From NCBI GenBank assembly GCA_025526935.1, contig JAHLKD010000001.1:1116001-1180000 (forward strand): a stretch of DNA of 64,000 nt, given 5' to 3'. The first letter of the stretch is position 1. Every line of letters starts with the position of its first letter. Made by a program: the position numbers and the translations under genes. The notes under the pieces are model-generated. The model was not told the DNA's origin and did not search any database. It saw only the letters and a list, made by a program, of their open reading frames with translations. The stretch is from Cladochytrium replicatum. Its lineage: Eukaryota > Chytridiomycota > Chytridiomycetes > Cladochytriales > Cladochytriaceae. Below, in pieces: positions 21,682 to 32,334 of this stretch.

Positions 21682-22227
21682 TCATCTCCACACTGTTTTT
21701 TGTAGTGGTTCATTGAATCGAGCACACATCTTGTGCATCCTGGACCAGCTATCAAGTACCCGTGTGCATCCTTCTGTAGTTTCGACTTTCAGAGCTGCAG
21801 AAAGCAGCCAAACCAGATCGGATTCCCTGATCCGAGAATTTGGATCGATCGATGCGTTTCCTTCCTTTCTACACACGCTTTTCAACACAGGCCAAGTCGT
21901 TACGAACCACGACCGACGAAAACCGTTCAACAAAAGGAGAGTGTCTCCGTCCACGTATCGAAGAATTAAAGCACTGAAATCAGCGTTAAGTTTCCCGAGT
22001 TCCGGAGATTCAAGTTCGCAGATTTGCCGCTGTTGGGTTTTTCTCCCATTTCGCGTAACGAAGCTTTTGGAAACGGTACGCACATTCACCTGCCAAACCT
22101 TCGAGACATCTTCTTTCAAATCGGGGAGGTCAATCAGTGATGTCGATTTGAATGAACGTAGATCTAATGTTTCGATGGCTTGTTTTTCGGCGTCATCTAG
22201 AGCGACGAGGCGATCACGCACGGCCAT
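21682..22227 (-). CDS. unknown protein
   Basis: An open frame of 181 codons on the minus strand with a Met start. A GT-AG intron of 60 nt (22100-22041, gtgaat...caacag) is likely and leaves the frame intact, giving about 161 residues. Pieces such as 'IETLDLRSF' and 'NADFSALILRYVDGDTLLLL' suggest a helical protein. No family recognised; it could be a short F-box or BTB-like remnant but no diagnostic motif is present. Confidence 0.42.
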   Translation of the reverse strand: MAVRDRLVALDDAEKQAIETLDLRSFKSTSLIDLPDLKEDVSKVWQVNVRTVSKSFVTRNGRKTQQRQICELESPELGKLNADFSALILRYVDGDTLLLLNGFRRSWFVTTWPVLKSVCRKEGNASIDPNSRIRESDLVWLLSAALKVETTEGCTRVLDSWSRMHKMCARFNEPLQKTVWR

Positions 22228-23044
22228 GCGGTATTATGTCTTGAAAGTACAGCGATAATCCTGGCCCACCGCACTTACTACTTTTTGATCGGTGGGAGGG
22301 GGCAAACCCCACAATCCAGGTTTCTTGGTGTTCTCATAATGATTCATTGGAGATGGCGCCAGTGGATAATACGGGGACCATGCCATCAAAATTGAAGAGC
22401 GTGTGGAGCAGTGCGCAATTTCTCACGGCCAGCTCGCAATGCAAGCGGCAGAAGAAAAATGGAACAACCACCATGAGTCCCCAATTTCAACGGAGCGGGC
22501 TCCATGACGGGAAGTGAACCAGTCGTCCCCAATCATCCGATGTTTCTCCAGGTAAGAGATCCGTAAAGTTGGCTTCGCTTCGCCGAAGTGGTGGCTTTTT
22601 AAGTACCTTTCACCTCAACGAATCTGACCAGCCGCTCATATTCCCGACCTGTGACCTTGTCCCGTTCAATAGTTCAATAGGAGCACTGATTAAAATTGTT
22701 CATAGTTGAGATCTTGTGATGGCTACAGTTTTTCCCCATAGCTTCACGAAGAAGCGGGTCCGAGAGTCGGATCCTGTTGGCAAGCCCCGACCTCAAGTAG
22801 AGCGGGAGGTAACAGGAAGTAGTATGTATCATGCCAACCCATAAACCACCTCAGATCTTGTTTCGAACATCGGTGCAAGTTTTTACAGGCTATATTGAGG
22901 CCTGAGTGTACGGACAGCACACATATATAAACTTCCGGATCACAATATTTGAGCAGCAAACTGTAAGAGCTTCAAGGGGGCCATAAATGCGGACGGCCGA
23001 TTTCTTTCTTTGATGTTAACGGATTTACTGGTATAGTTTGAAGA
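22228..23044. other. intergenic region
   Basis: Nothing recognisable as a gene or RNA. It forms the 3' flank of the first NmrA-like gene. Confidence 0.5.
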
Positions 23045-23815
23045 CTACAGAATGGTGCACTTGTGCTTCAAGTTGAACCAGATCATAAAGCGAACCTGCT
23101 CGTTCAGGAACGGGCTATCAACAAACGTCGAACAACCAATCCCCAGCCTCTTTCGGTTGAAATCGGGGTGCTTTCCCTCCGCCAGGTAAAGCAAGCCCAA
23201 ACCGACATCTGCAAACGGCACGGGCCAACTCTTTCCCACATTAACAGACCGATTCTCCATCATCACGTACTTTCCTGTGGGGGGCTCTGGGACCAGCTGA
23301 GGCGGCTGCAGGATCACGTACTGCAGAGCCGGGTCCTCCTTCGCGGCGTTGAGCAGAATCTTTTCCGCTTTGATCAAATCATCGTAGACGTTGTCGAGGA
23401 TAAATCGCTTCACGATGTTATTGTATCCCCACGATGCTTCTTTCAGAATCTCGTCGTTGCAGCCGATGGATGTCAACAGGATGAGTCGTGGCTGGGGATG
23501 ATTCGGCCTCAGGTGTCGAAGGGATTTCAGTGCCTTGATAACGGCGGTGGTGGTGTCTTGGACGACCGTCGTCGGAGCGTTGTCAGGCGAACCGACGGTA
23601 GATATCACCACGTCTGCGTTTTCAATGGTTGCTAGAACCGCCGAATCGTTCATGACGTCGCCTTGGAAGTAATGGTACAGCAGATCATCACGGATCTGTT
23701 GGGGCACCTTTGAAGGGGTGCGCACTAAAGCGTAGACACTGTGTTTTCGTTTCAAGCATTCGGGGACGAGGGTCATTCCCGTCTTGCCGGTTGAGCCGAT
23801 GATGGCGATTTTCAT
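23045..23815 (-). CDS. NmrA-like / atypical SDR NAD(P)-binding protein, copy 1
   Basis: Single exon, 256 residues. It starts with a Rossmann fold 'MKIAIIGSTGKTG' (GxxGxxG variant typical of atypical SDR/NmrA proteins), then 'YALVRTPSKVP', 'GDVMNDSAVLATIENADVVI', 'STVGSPDNA' and 'LTSIGCNDEIL'. Members act as NAD(P)H-dependent reductases or as redox sensors; the substrate is unknown. The protein ends in 'CTIL', a possible CaaX prenylation box (Leu favours geranylgeranylation). A close paralogue lies 573 bp upstream in the same orientation. Confidence 0.86.
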   Translation of the reverse strand: MKIAIIGSTGKTGMTLVPECLKRKHSVYALVRTPSKVPQQIRDDLLYHYFQGDVMNDSAVLATIENADVVISTVGSPDNAPTTVVQDTTTAVIKALKSLRHLRPNHPQPRLILLTSIGCNDEILKEASWGYNNIVKRFILDNVYDDLIKAEKILLNAAKEDPALQYVILQPPQLVPEPPTGKYVMMENRSVNVGKSWPVPFADVGLGLLYLAEGKHPDFNRKRLGIGCSTFVDSPFLNEQVRFMIWFNLKHKCTIL

Positions 23816-24388
23816 TTTGGAGCACTGATGAAGTTTTCTGGTTGATTTTTAGAGTCAATCATGCAGTGTTCTTATACATTTGATATCTCAGCATGGAATT
23901 ATTCTTTGCGGTTGGCACCCTCGGAAAATCCACCGTGTTGGCGCAAATCGCGAAAGCGCAGCGATACGCCCCAGGATCCATGATCCATGATGAAACGTGA
24001 ACCTGGCCACTGATTGAGCTTGTCGATCGAACCAACATGGCCAATAACAATCAATTCAAAGACTTCAGGTCATGTAATTGTCCCCATACCCCATCTCCGA
24101 AAGTTGATTTTTGATAAGTTCAACGGTGTTCATCAACTTATCAAAAAATCAATTATTTCTTACCTAGCAGCGGGCAATCGCAAAAGTGACGGGATGTTGC
24201 TGTGAAGTTTCTATTGAAGGCGTAAGAATGTATAAGAATGAAAGCGGCACAATTTCATCTTCAGGAGTAACACAACCGGTCCGAGCTTTCTGCGTCTCGG
24301 TGTCATAACCTGCCACAAATCAAGCGCGCCTTTGGTCAGAGCAACACAAATGTCTTTTGGTTGCGCAAAGAAAGCGTGTATTTGAAAA
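23816..24388. other. spacer between the two NmrA-like genes
   Basis: Should contain the promoter of copy 1 and the 3' end of copy 2. Apart from a strong inverted repeat (24104-24152) nothing else is recognised. Confidence 0.5.
24104..24152. repeat. near-perfect inverted repeat
   Basis: Left arm ttgatttttgataagtt (24104-24120) and right arm aacttatcaaaaaatcaa (24135-24152) are complementary apart from one extra A in the right arm; the loop is 14 nt. It can form a hairpin of about 17 bp. It may be a small palindromic element or affect transcript ends. Confidence 0.7.
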
Positions 24389-25156
24389 TCACAGAATAGT
24401 GCACTTGTACGTCAAATTGAACCAGATCATGGAGCGAACCTGTTCAGTGAAGAATGGGCTATCAACCAACGTCGTTGATCCAATTCCTATCCTCTTTCGG
24501 TTGAATTCAGGGTATTTTCCCTCCGCCAGGTCGAGCAACCCCAAGCTCACATCTGCAAATGGCACAGGCCAGTCTTTGCCCACATTCTCGCATTTGTTTT
24601 CCATCATCATATACGTTCCTGTCGGGGGCACTGGGACCAGCTGAGGTGGTTCCAAGATCACGTAGTCTAACGTCGGGTCCTCCGCTCCAGCATCGAGCAG
24701 AATCTTCTCGGCTTTGATCAGATCATCGTAGACGTTGTCGAGAATATGTGGCTTTACGATGTTTTGGTAACCCCAAGATGCTTCTTTCACAATCTCGTCG
24801 TTGCAGCCGCCGGATGTCAACAGGATGAAACGTGGTCGACGAAGGTCCGGCTTCATTTTAAGAGATTTCAACGCTTTGAGAACGGCGATGGTGGTGTCTT
24901 GAACGACCGTCGTGGGAGCGTTGTCGGGGGGACCGACGGCGGAGATCACCACGTCTGCGTTTTCAATTGTTGCGAGGACAGCTGAATCGTTCTTGACGTC
25001 CCCTTGGAACATATGGTAAAGAGGATTGTCGCGTATCTGTTCGGGCACCTTTGAAGAAGTGCGAACCAGTGCATATACACTGTGGTTTCGTTTCAAACAT
25101 TCGGGAACCAGGTTTATTCCCGTTTTGCCGGTTGAACCAATGATGGCGATTTTCAT
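24389..25156 (-). CDS. NmrA-like / atypical SDR NAD(P)-binding protein, copy 2
   Basis: Single exon, 255 residues, a close paralogue of the gene at 23045-23815 with the same Rossmann motif (GSTGKTG), the same 'GDVKNDSAVLATIENADVVI' and 'LTSGGCNDEIV', and nearly the same length. It also ends in 'CTIL', although the codons differ (ACT instead of ACC; stop TGA instead of TAG). Tandem head-to-tail arrangement shows local duplication. NAD(P)H-binding is well supported; the reaction is not known. Confidence 0.86.
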   Translation of the reverse strand: MKIAIIGSTGKTGINLVPECLKRNHSVYALVRTSSKVPEQIRDNPLYHMFQGDVKNDSAVLATIENADVVISAVGPPDNAPTTVVQDTTIAVLKALKSLKMKPDLRRPRFILLTSGGCNDEIVKEASWGYQNIVKPHILDNVYDDLIKAEKILLDAGAEDPTLDYVILEPPQLVPVPPTGTYMMMENKCENVGKDWPVPFADVSLGLLDLAEGKYPEFNRKRIGIGSTTLVDSPFFTEQVRSMIWFNLTYKCTIL

Positions 25157-25443
25157 TCGGTGCAGCGAAGTGATGGAAGAAGAAAGACTACTTTCTACCG
25201 CCCATTTTTTTGATTAGTAATTGGAAGGGAAATTTTTCGAGGGGCCATAAAGACACCGCGGGCAAACAATTTCTCAATAGGACACCAGGGCCGACTTTGG
25301 CTTCAAGGATGCTCATTGATTTCTGCCTAACAAACTTGTGAGAGCTAGTTCTTCAAGCGAAAATTACATGCAGAATGAACAAGCCGACAACGATTCGATC
25401 ATTTTTCAATCAGCTTGTGTTACATAATGTTGCAAACACCAGA

Positions 25444-28400
25444 TCAGATATCTGCAGAAGCAAATCCGTTCTCATTCTGCTTCTCAGTTCCTTGCCGACG
25501 CTTCTGTACTCGCATGAACGGAGAGAACAGAGTCGTGCTTGAAGGTGATGGAGGCTGGGGAGCAATCGAATCATTGGAGGTTGGGACTTTCAAGCTGAAT
25601 GGAACCGGAGGCCCCAGGGTCGCATTCGCGTTTTCAGGCGCAGGTGTACGACTGCTAAGCGAAGGGAACGAAGTGAACATGCTTAGAAGTGAGCCTGGTG
25701 TTTGTGCACCGTGTCCCGGCGTCCGAGGTGGCACACTAGATGGTCGGGGTGTTGTGAAAGGCGTGATAAATGGGGTGGATACGCCGGGCGTCCCTGGTGG
25801 CATGGACGTTCGTAAGGACGGAGTGGCGTGGTCATATGGAGTCGGGGTGTTTCCACGAGAGGGCGGGGGAGGTGTTTGCGTGAAGAAGGGAAGGTGGATT
25901 CCAAAGATCGAAGGGGCGGGTGAGGGTTGTACTCTGGGCGTTTTTGGTGCAGGTGTCTTGGGGTGTGGAGGCGTCATAGGATCTTCAATTTGGGTCGCCC
26001 TTTCATTCGAAGGCTCACGAGCCAAGATGGCGTCGCGAGACTCAGCGCTGCTGGCACGGAATGTTTCGGTAAGGACAGCGCTGTTTCGAACATCAAACGG
26101 ATCGAAAACATCCACGACTACTCTCCCAGCAGCGGCTTGGGCGATCGCTAATGCGACGGGATGCAACCAGGTGGGTGTGAACATGAGAATGATCCAAAAC
26201 CCGAATGCGAATCCTGTGAGGAAGACTTCATTGCGCTCGAACCATGCTCCACGCTGAACAAAATGCATCAAACAAAAAGATAAAACCATTTAACAATAGT
26301 ACAAATTGACTTAACCCACCTGGTCTTGGTTCATTAACGAACGGCTGAGGTACGGTTCCACAATCTCCTTGCTCAACATCCGCAATCCAATGAAAGATCT
26401 CAGTGCCGCCATGCTTGCCACCCATCGTCTGAATGGTGGGCTCACCAAGCACAGAAACCCGCACAAAGTAGCACCATCTGCACCAAGATACCTGCTGAGG
26501 TACGCCCATGTTGCACCGATTACAACCGCAGCACTGAACAAAGGCTGGGGCCGAAGGAGCGATACACCACTGAGCGAGAGCGACAGCAGCAGAAGCAAAG
26601 CATTCCTTCTCACAAACCGGATCAGGTATGAGGTGAGTCGCGGCACCCAGGGCATATTGTTGTTCAGAGAAAGCCTAAGGGTGGTGTAGAATCTCTTGCA
26701 AAGGTTCTGTAGTTGCACTGCGAGTTTCGAGTTGCTTTTGGAATGGCGCGAACGACCGTCTCGATGATGGCGATGGCGTCGCTTCAGATCTCCGGTGGGG
26801 GTTCCTTCCGGTCTGGCCTCTTTTAATGGTTGTACCGGTGTTTCTTCCTTCGGAACTTTCGCTGAAGGTGTGACGATGTCGTAAGGTGGAGGTGGTACAT
26901 CTTCGTCTTCAGGTGTAATACAGCGCGATCCATCGTAATCGCTAGTATCTCGAAGTGAGCCTGTACTCGGTCTCCTGTGGAGTGAAATCGAGCTAGTGCT
27001 TGGCCTCCGTTGTGGGAAAATAAAGTTTGCCACATCGTTGAAGCTCGCTTTCTTCCGGAGAGTGGGCTGTGGGTTTTCGGGGTAAGTGGGTACAATTGGA
27101 GGGTCCATGTCGATCTGAGAGGTACTGGCTGTTGTTCTTGTAGGCATCGAATGCCGCTTCAGAAGTTTGGAGTCCTCAAATGGATCCACGCCGCCAAAGT
27201 GTTTGGCTGGTACGGTTTCACGCCGCTTTACTGGTGTTTCCTCTTCCTCTGGCTCCTTCCGCAAGTCAAGAAATGTCGGAGCCGGGGCGACCGAGTCAAG
27301 ACATCTGCAAAAACGCAGGATCAAACGTGCGACTCCTGGAGAAAACTGATTCTGGAGCGAGGCGGTCCGAATTACTTCGATGAAAGTTCGATCGAGCGCG
27401 AAAGGGTACGTGTATCGTGCGACGAGGGCAAAATACTCTTCACCGAGAGCAACGACGCCTTCTGGCGTAGCTCTGGGTAGTGTAACGAACAGCCAAACGA
27501 CAGCCGCAACCACGATATCCATGCTAAGGTCCATAACTGCCGCACACATGTTGCCCACTATGGGGACCTTCACAGCCAGAGAATGCAGTGACCATCTTAT
27601 TAGTCGAGCCAGCCATGGCGCTGCCTCTCCAATTGTGTATCCAACTCCTGTAACTCCCAACATAAATCCAACTCCAATGGCAGTATGTTTTCTCGACCGT
27701 GCTGTTGCAACCGACACTACAATGCCTTGGAATGCTGTTTCGATTCCGTCCAAAAATCTGCTTATATTCCATTGCGGTTGGGGAACAGCTGCAAGAGCCT
27801 CCCTCATCATCTGCGCATGTCTTTGCAGCCCTTCCTCCCTCTCTTCAACTGTATCCTCCACGTCCATGACCAACTTTGCATCCTTCTCCAGTACGGATCT
27901 CAACGCCGCACCCAAGATTCCATCGCGCCTCCGCTGGTCATACCGCCGCGGACCGAGTAAGAACACCGTAAGATCCGAACCAAACTCGTTCATCTCCTTG
28001 ACCACCCTAAACGCCAAGCTCCCCACCCGACCTCTTCCCCTTCTTCCTCGTCCCTTTCTTCAGCCACGTCTTCAACAGTCTCCTCTTCCACTGCATCGTC
28101 CGCGGGATTCTGCCGACGCTTAAACGATGGGAGCTGCAGAAGCGATGTGAGGGAATTTCTTCGGCTACTGGGCTTTCGTGATGGGATCGGGGATATTGGG
28201 GAGGTCGGAGCACTGGTATTGCTTTCGACGGTTAATTGGCTTTCGGTACGCAGGAGGTCATGGCCGGAGCCCTGCGTCGGGCGAATGGGAGTTGGTTGGT
28301 GGAGAAGTGGGGAGGGCGGACTTGGCCAATCACTGGGAATGTCGGATATTGGGCGACGGGAGCGGCCATAGACGATGTGAAGAGGTGGTGGAGTTATGGG

Positions 28401-28472
28401 CGAATCGAGTGATGGAGGGCTGTCTCCGAGCGAGCCATCGGTTTCTGGCGGGGAAGAAAGCTTGGCAGACAT
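25444..28472 (-). CDS. large membrane protein of unknown function, with one frameshift
   Basis: Three open segments read as one protein. The N-terminal part (28472 to about 28000) is Ser/Pro-rich and ends in an acidic stretch ('EERDEEEGEEVGWG'). The middle part (about 28026-26321) has 'VVKEMNEFGSDLTVFLLGPR', several hydrophobic segments ('GVGFMLGVTGVGYTIG', 'VVAAVVWLFVTLP', 'LLLLLSLSLSGVSLL') and a Ser-rich linker. It splices (gtgggt...gttcag) to the last exon (26257-25444) with 'GFAFGFWIILMFTPTW' and a Pro/Thr-rich tail. The layout loosely resembles EI24/Lds-type multi-pass proteins, but I cannot name a family. Segments one and two are in different frames that overlap for 37 nt around a GGGG run near 28010, so one base is missing or added there, or the second part starts separately (first ATG at 27993). 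Confidence 0.6.
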
Positions 28473-28906
28473 TAGCCATAAACGAAGTTGTTTTACGAAA
28501 TTAGATTAGGAATGCTGGCCAGAGTTGCCGGGTTGCGATTTTGGTTGTCAATTTAGAGGGGTTCAAGGTAGGTATCTGACGGATGGACAATAATGGATTA
28601 TTAAATTATTATTGACAGACCATAAAAAACGTCGACTCTTTAATCTCAGTGTTGCATAACAAGAGTGGCCAAAAAATAAAATACAGTTGAAACCGCAATG
28701 CGTATATCCCAGCATAACTACTTTAACTTCGAACTTGAAGAAGAACGAACGGCAGTATTAAGAAGATCATCTCTCCACTTGCTAAAAAAAGCAACAGGAA
28801 TCCCTAAACCACAAAACTCCAGAACGAAAAAGGGGTTCTCCAAAAACTCAATTTCTGGATCTAAGGAATAAGTCAAATATCATACTGCGTGCAGACTCAA
28901 AGAAGG
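28473..28906. other. intergenic spacer
   Basis: AT-rich, no gene recognised. It lies between the 5' end of the membrane protein and the 3' end of the Cys-rich protein. Confidence 0.5.
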
Positions 28907-31900
28907 CTAATCGAATCCGGCATTAACAGCGCCGTCTTCACGACCTGCACGAAGGAAGCCCTCAGTCTCGGCCACAAAGCATTTCACACGCTCCATCGGT
29001 GCCCATCCTTGCGCACGCATCTTTACCCATTCCGCGACCTCGAGGTTGCGACCTCCTCGCTTCGCCCACTCTTCGACAGCAACGAATCCCAAGCGCTCCA
29101 CATAACTCTGGAGCCGTACATGCTCAACTCGTATAACGGTCCAAATCCACTGAACTCCTCCCACAGTGCCTTCGCGAGCGGAGATGGTTTGGGTTTGTGA
29201 CAAGAGAGCTTCGTACAGCTGCCGAAGTATTCCCAAAGTGGTCGGTGTTGTTACACGAACGTACGCTTCACCAACAAACAGTGTCCCTGTCGTCCTATCC
29301 CACTCCGCCGCGGCATACGCCACTTGTATGCTTCGCAGCGTCCCATTCGCAAGCGCACCTGCAGCTCTGGCCTCGTCTTCTGCAGCACTTTGCTGCGCTG
29401 CGTTTCCCTTCTTCAGTGGCAAGGTAACCAGAGTTCCACCGGATGCTCTGAGCTGCCCCAAACTCGCGACGGTGGGACAGCTCCCACCTCGCCCTTTGCC
29501 ACTTGGCCGCTCCATGTAAGCACAACCAAGCAACCTGACGACACCAGGGTGCACCGCTGTGTTCTCACCGCGCAAAAGACCTTCCACTGCTTTCCACCCG
29601 TGCATTCCCAGGCTTTGAACACGCTCGAAGGTGGCCAAACGGGTTCCTCGCGCTTCCATAATCTCGGTGCAAGCGAACAGTGAATAGAATCCGTCGTTGT
29701 GGACGTCCCTCGTTTCGTCGAGAACCTGCGTAGAGATTGGCGTACCAGACGCCTCGTACACGACGATGGAAACCGAGGATGCTCCGCCAAGCCGAACGTG
29801 AGAGAGCAGACAAGTACGTCGAGAACCGATAAAGAGTTCTGTAGGTCGGTACTTCCCAGTGCGGTACTTTCCACCGCCGCCGCATTCAGTACAGAAGCGG
29901 TACTTGCTGCGACACGGTGTGCAAACAATTTCGATCTTAAAGTCCGATCGCTGCGCACCGCCTTGGTGCTTACGACGCGACTGTGATGTAATGAGTGCAG
30001 ATAGACCAGGCTTGTCGTTTGGGCCTGCAGCGCCATCGTATCCTTTCTCTACAGTGAGTCCACATTCTTCAGCTAATCCACCATCGACGTATCGAATCAA
30101 TCCCGAACAGAAGCGCTGTTTGCAAACTTCACACTCTAACGACTCGTCGGAGGTAATACGCTTGCGTTTCCCGGCACTTGTACCAGACACCGACGCAGTA
30201 CCGGCACTTGCTTCGTCGGTATCTTGGATCAAGTCGGAGGCACCTGCTTCGCCTGGAAGACACTGAGTGCAGAGGCAGTTTATCAGGAGTCCCCCGTTCG
30301 GCACCACATTCCAAACACCGCCTTCCGCGTGCATAATCAGCGTTGCGCTGAGTTGACCACACTTCCGGCAGTGTAACAAGTCCTCCAGCATCTTCCGCTT
30401 CCCGTTAACAACCAGATGCTTTGACGCCGATAGCGGTCGATAGAACGGCGGCTTTTCACTGAGTTCGTTGATCCATTGTTGTGACATTGGAACGGTCGAA
30501 ATTTTGAGTGCTAGCTGGACAACAGGGGCCAGGGGAAAGCCAGGACTGGACATGCTTTCTGGGTGATGGAGACCAGTGCGAACCAAGGAAATCGCATCCC
30601 GCGCTGCGTCGGGAACACGACTGCGCCGTTGTGCTTTCGGAGGAGCGCTGCGCTGCTGCGGAGTTGCGATAATTGGGCGGAGCGAAGTTGGAGACAAAGT
30701 TCCGGAGCCCTCCTCTGGGTTTGGCAACGCAGATCGAACAGACTTTGAAAAATTGAAATCATTCGGCCCCGATTCAGGGAACTGTGTGATCTGGTTCGAA
30801 ATTGTCGGGGATGGTAATATTCCCGGTCTGGAATGTTGAGAAGTCATCATATCGGCCCGAGGGGCATACGAACTCATGTCTAGTGCCGTGCTTCCACGCG
30901 CAATCATCGGGCGATAACCGCTTTCAGCGCCACGGATGGAGGGATCAATAATGGTGGGAGGCGCGATGTATGGTAGGCCGGAAACATGTTCCCAAGTGCT
31001 CTCAGAAGGAGGAAGCTGGTGATGTTGGTATTGGTTTGGCGATCCAGACCTCAGATCTGACGAGTACGCTTGGCGCTGAGGAATGCCCGAATAATGCCCC
31101 GGAGGAAAAGATTGAGGAAGGCTACTGTTAAATTGAACATTCTGATACTGCTGCTGCCCTAAGTCGTTCTCGATTCGATTCTGCATCGTCTGCTCAAATG
31201 GAATTTGGTGGCGGAAGTATTCATTTGGCGTCTGAGTGTCACCGAACTGGTTTCCTGTGTTTCCAGGGATGCCCACAGGGGATGAAGTGCCGTGGAATTG
31301 TCGTGGAAAGTGAGAGTCCAACCAAACAGGTGCTGATGACTGGGGAGAAGCATTTTAATATCAGTGACAAGGAAGGTGATTTTCAACCGGTCACAATACC
31401 GGGACGCCAGCAAGATGCTGCTGATGTGAAGGAACATATTTGTTTCGCATTGTAGCTGCTGGAGGGAACCGCCTGTCTTGGGGTGTTACGTGGCACTGAT
31501 ACGTCGGGGGCTGGTCTCTCTCGAAACCGCTTCTGATCTTCTCCGGATCGAACATCTGCAAGAGGATGTGAAATGGTTGAGTCTGCTGTTGCTGTTGCTG
31601 GTGCTGTTGTTGTGAGGTACCCACACGCGCATGCTGCGCATGCGGATCACCCAGCCGCCATTCGGACGTCACAGCGGGACGATACTGAGCTGTCTCCCCG
31701 GTTTGGAGGGAGCTCTCGGAGTTTATATCGTTCGGTGGCGGACCCACGCCGTTCCCATGGAAGCCCGTGGGATTGAATGATGAAAGCTCGGCACTGTGAG
31801 ATGGGAGCACAGGATGGAACTGATGTTGTTGGTTGGAGTGCAAGTTATTGTGTGGGAAGGACTGGTCCTGTAGCTGCTGTTGCTGCTGCTGGTTCATAGT

Positions 31901-31942
31901 GTGGTGCTGCAGCGCGTAGAGGAGAGTTCCGACGGAGGTCAA
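28907..31942 (-). CDS. Cys-rich putative regulatory protein
   Basis: Two exons: 31942 to about 31398 and about 31334 to 28907 (intron gtattg...ccccag joins 'HLAGVP' to 'SSAPVWLDSHF'), about 990 residues. The N-terminal third is Gln/His/Pro-rich with several Gln runs, typical of activators. A Cys-rich region follows with CxxC pairs: 'CRKCG', 'CLCTQCLP', 'CEVCKQRFC', 'CTPCRSKYRFCTECGG', then a basic 'RTGKYRP' and 'GSRRTC'. The C-terminal ~350 residues have regular secondary structure and contain 'FVGEAYVRVTTPTTLGILRQ' and 'YVERLGFVAVEEWAKR', reminiscent of an acyltransferase-like (GNAT) fold but without a clear acetyl-CoA loop. I do not recognise the family; a nuclear regulatory role is an inference. 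Confidence 0.7.
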
Positions 31943-32334
31943 ACGCTATTATAGCGCGATCAAAATTTTCATGGCTAATAATATATTGCAATAATTTCTA
32001 ATAATAATAATATACACACAAAAGGGTGCAGTGGGCACAAATCGGCCTGTGGCACCGGCTGCAGAACGCGGATGACGATTTGTGTTCTATTCCTAGCGGT
32101 GCCGCAAGGCAATAATTTTATTTGCGGTGTGCTTTTTGGAGAGATTCTCAGTACTAAGTTATTCATTGTCCATCTTGTTCTGCTTAGAACTCGACAACAA
32201 ATGCCACCACTTGCTTGCACTCGTTGCACATTACTACCCCACTCTTTTCAAAACTCGTTTTGGGGAACGTTTCACCTTTCAAAATTTGCTCCTTCGCCGC
32301 GCACGTGCTGCAATTAAACCTGTCATTTTCTGAG
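31943..32334. promoter_or_regulatory. divergent promoter with CACGTG
   Basis: A 392-bp spacer between the Cys-rich protein (minus) and Notchless (plus). CACGTG lies at 32302-32307, 28 bp before the Notchless ATG. The part near 31970-32020 is a run of AT-rich repeats (taataataat). No gene recognised. Confidence 0.5.

Noticed and set aside
21539-22258. 239-codon plus-strand frame
   Set aside because: Overlaps the 181-codon minus-strand ORF, which has a plausible intron; neither is certain, but the plus frame lacks domain or codon support.
25415-26257. 280-codon plus-strand open frame
   Set aside because: Opposite a proline-rich exon of the membrane protein; Gly-rich mirror of Pro codons.
27380-28123. 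247-codon plus-strand frame
   Set aside because: Mirror of the membrane-protein exon on the minus strand, without domain features.
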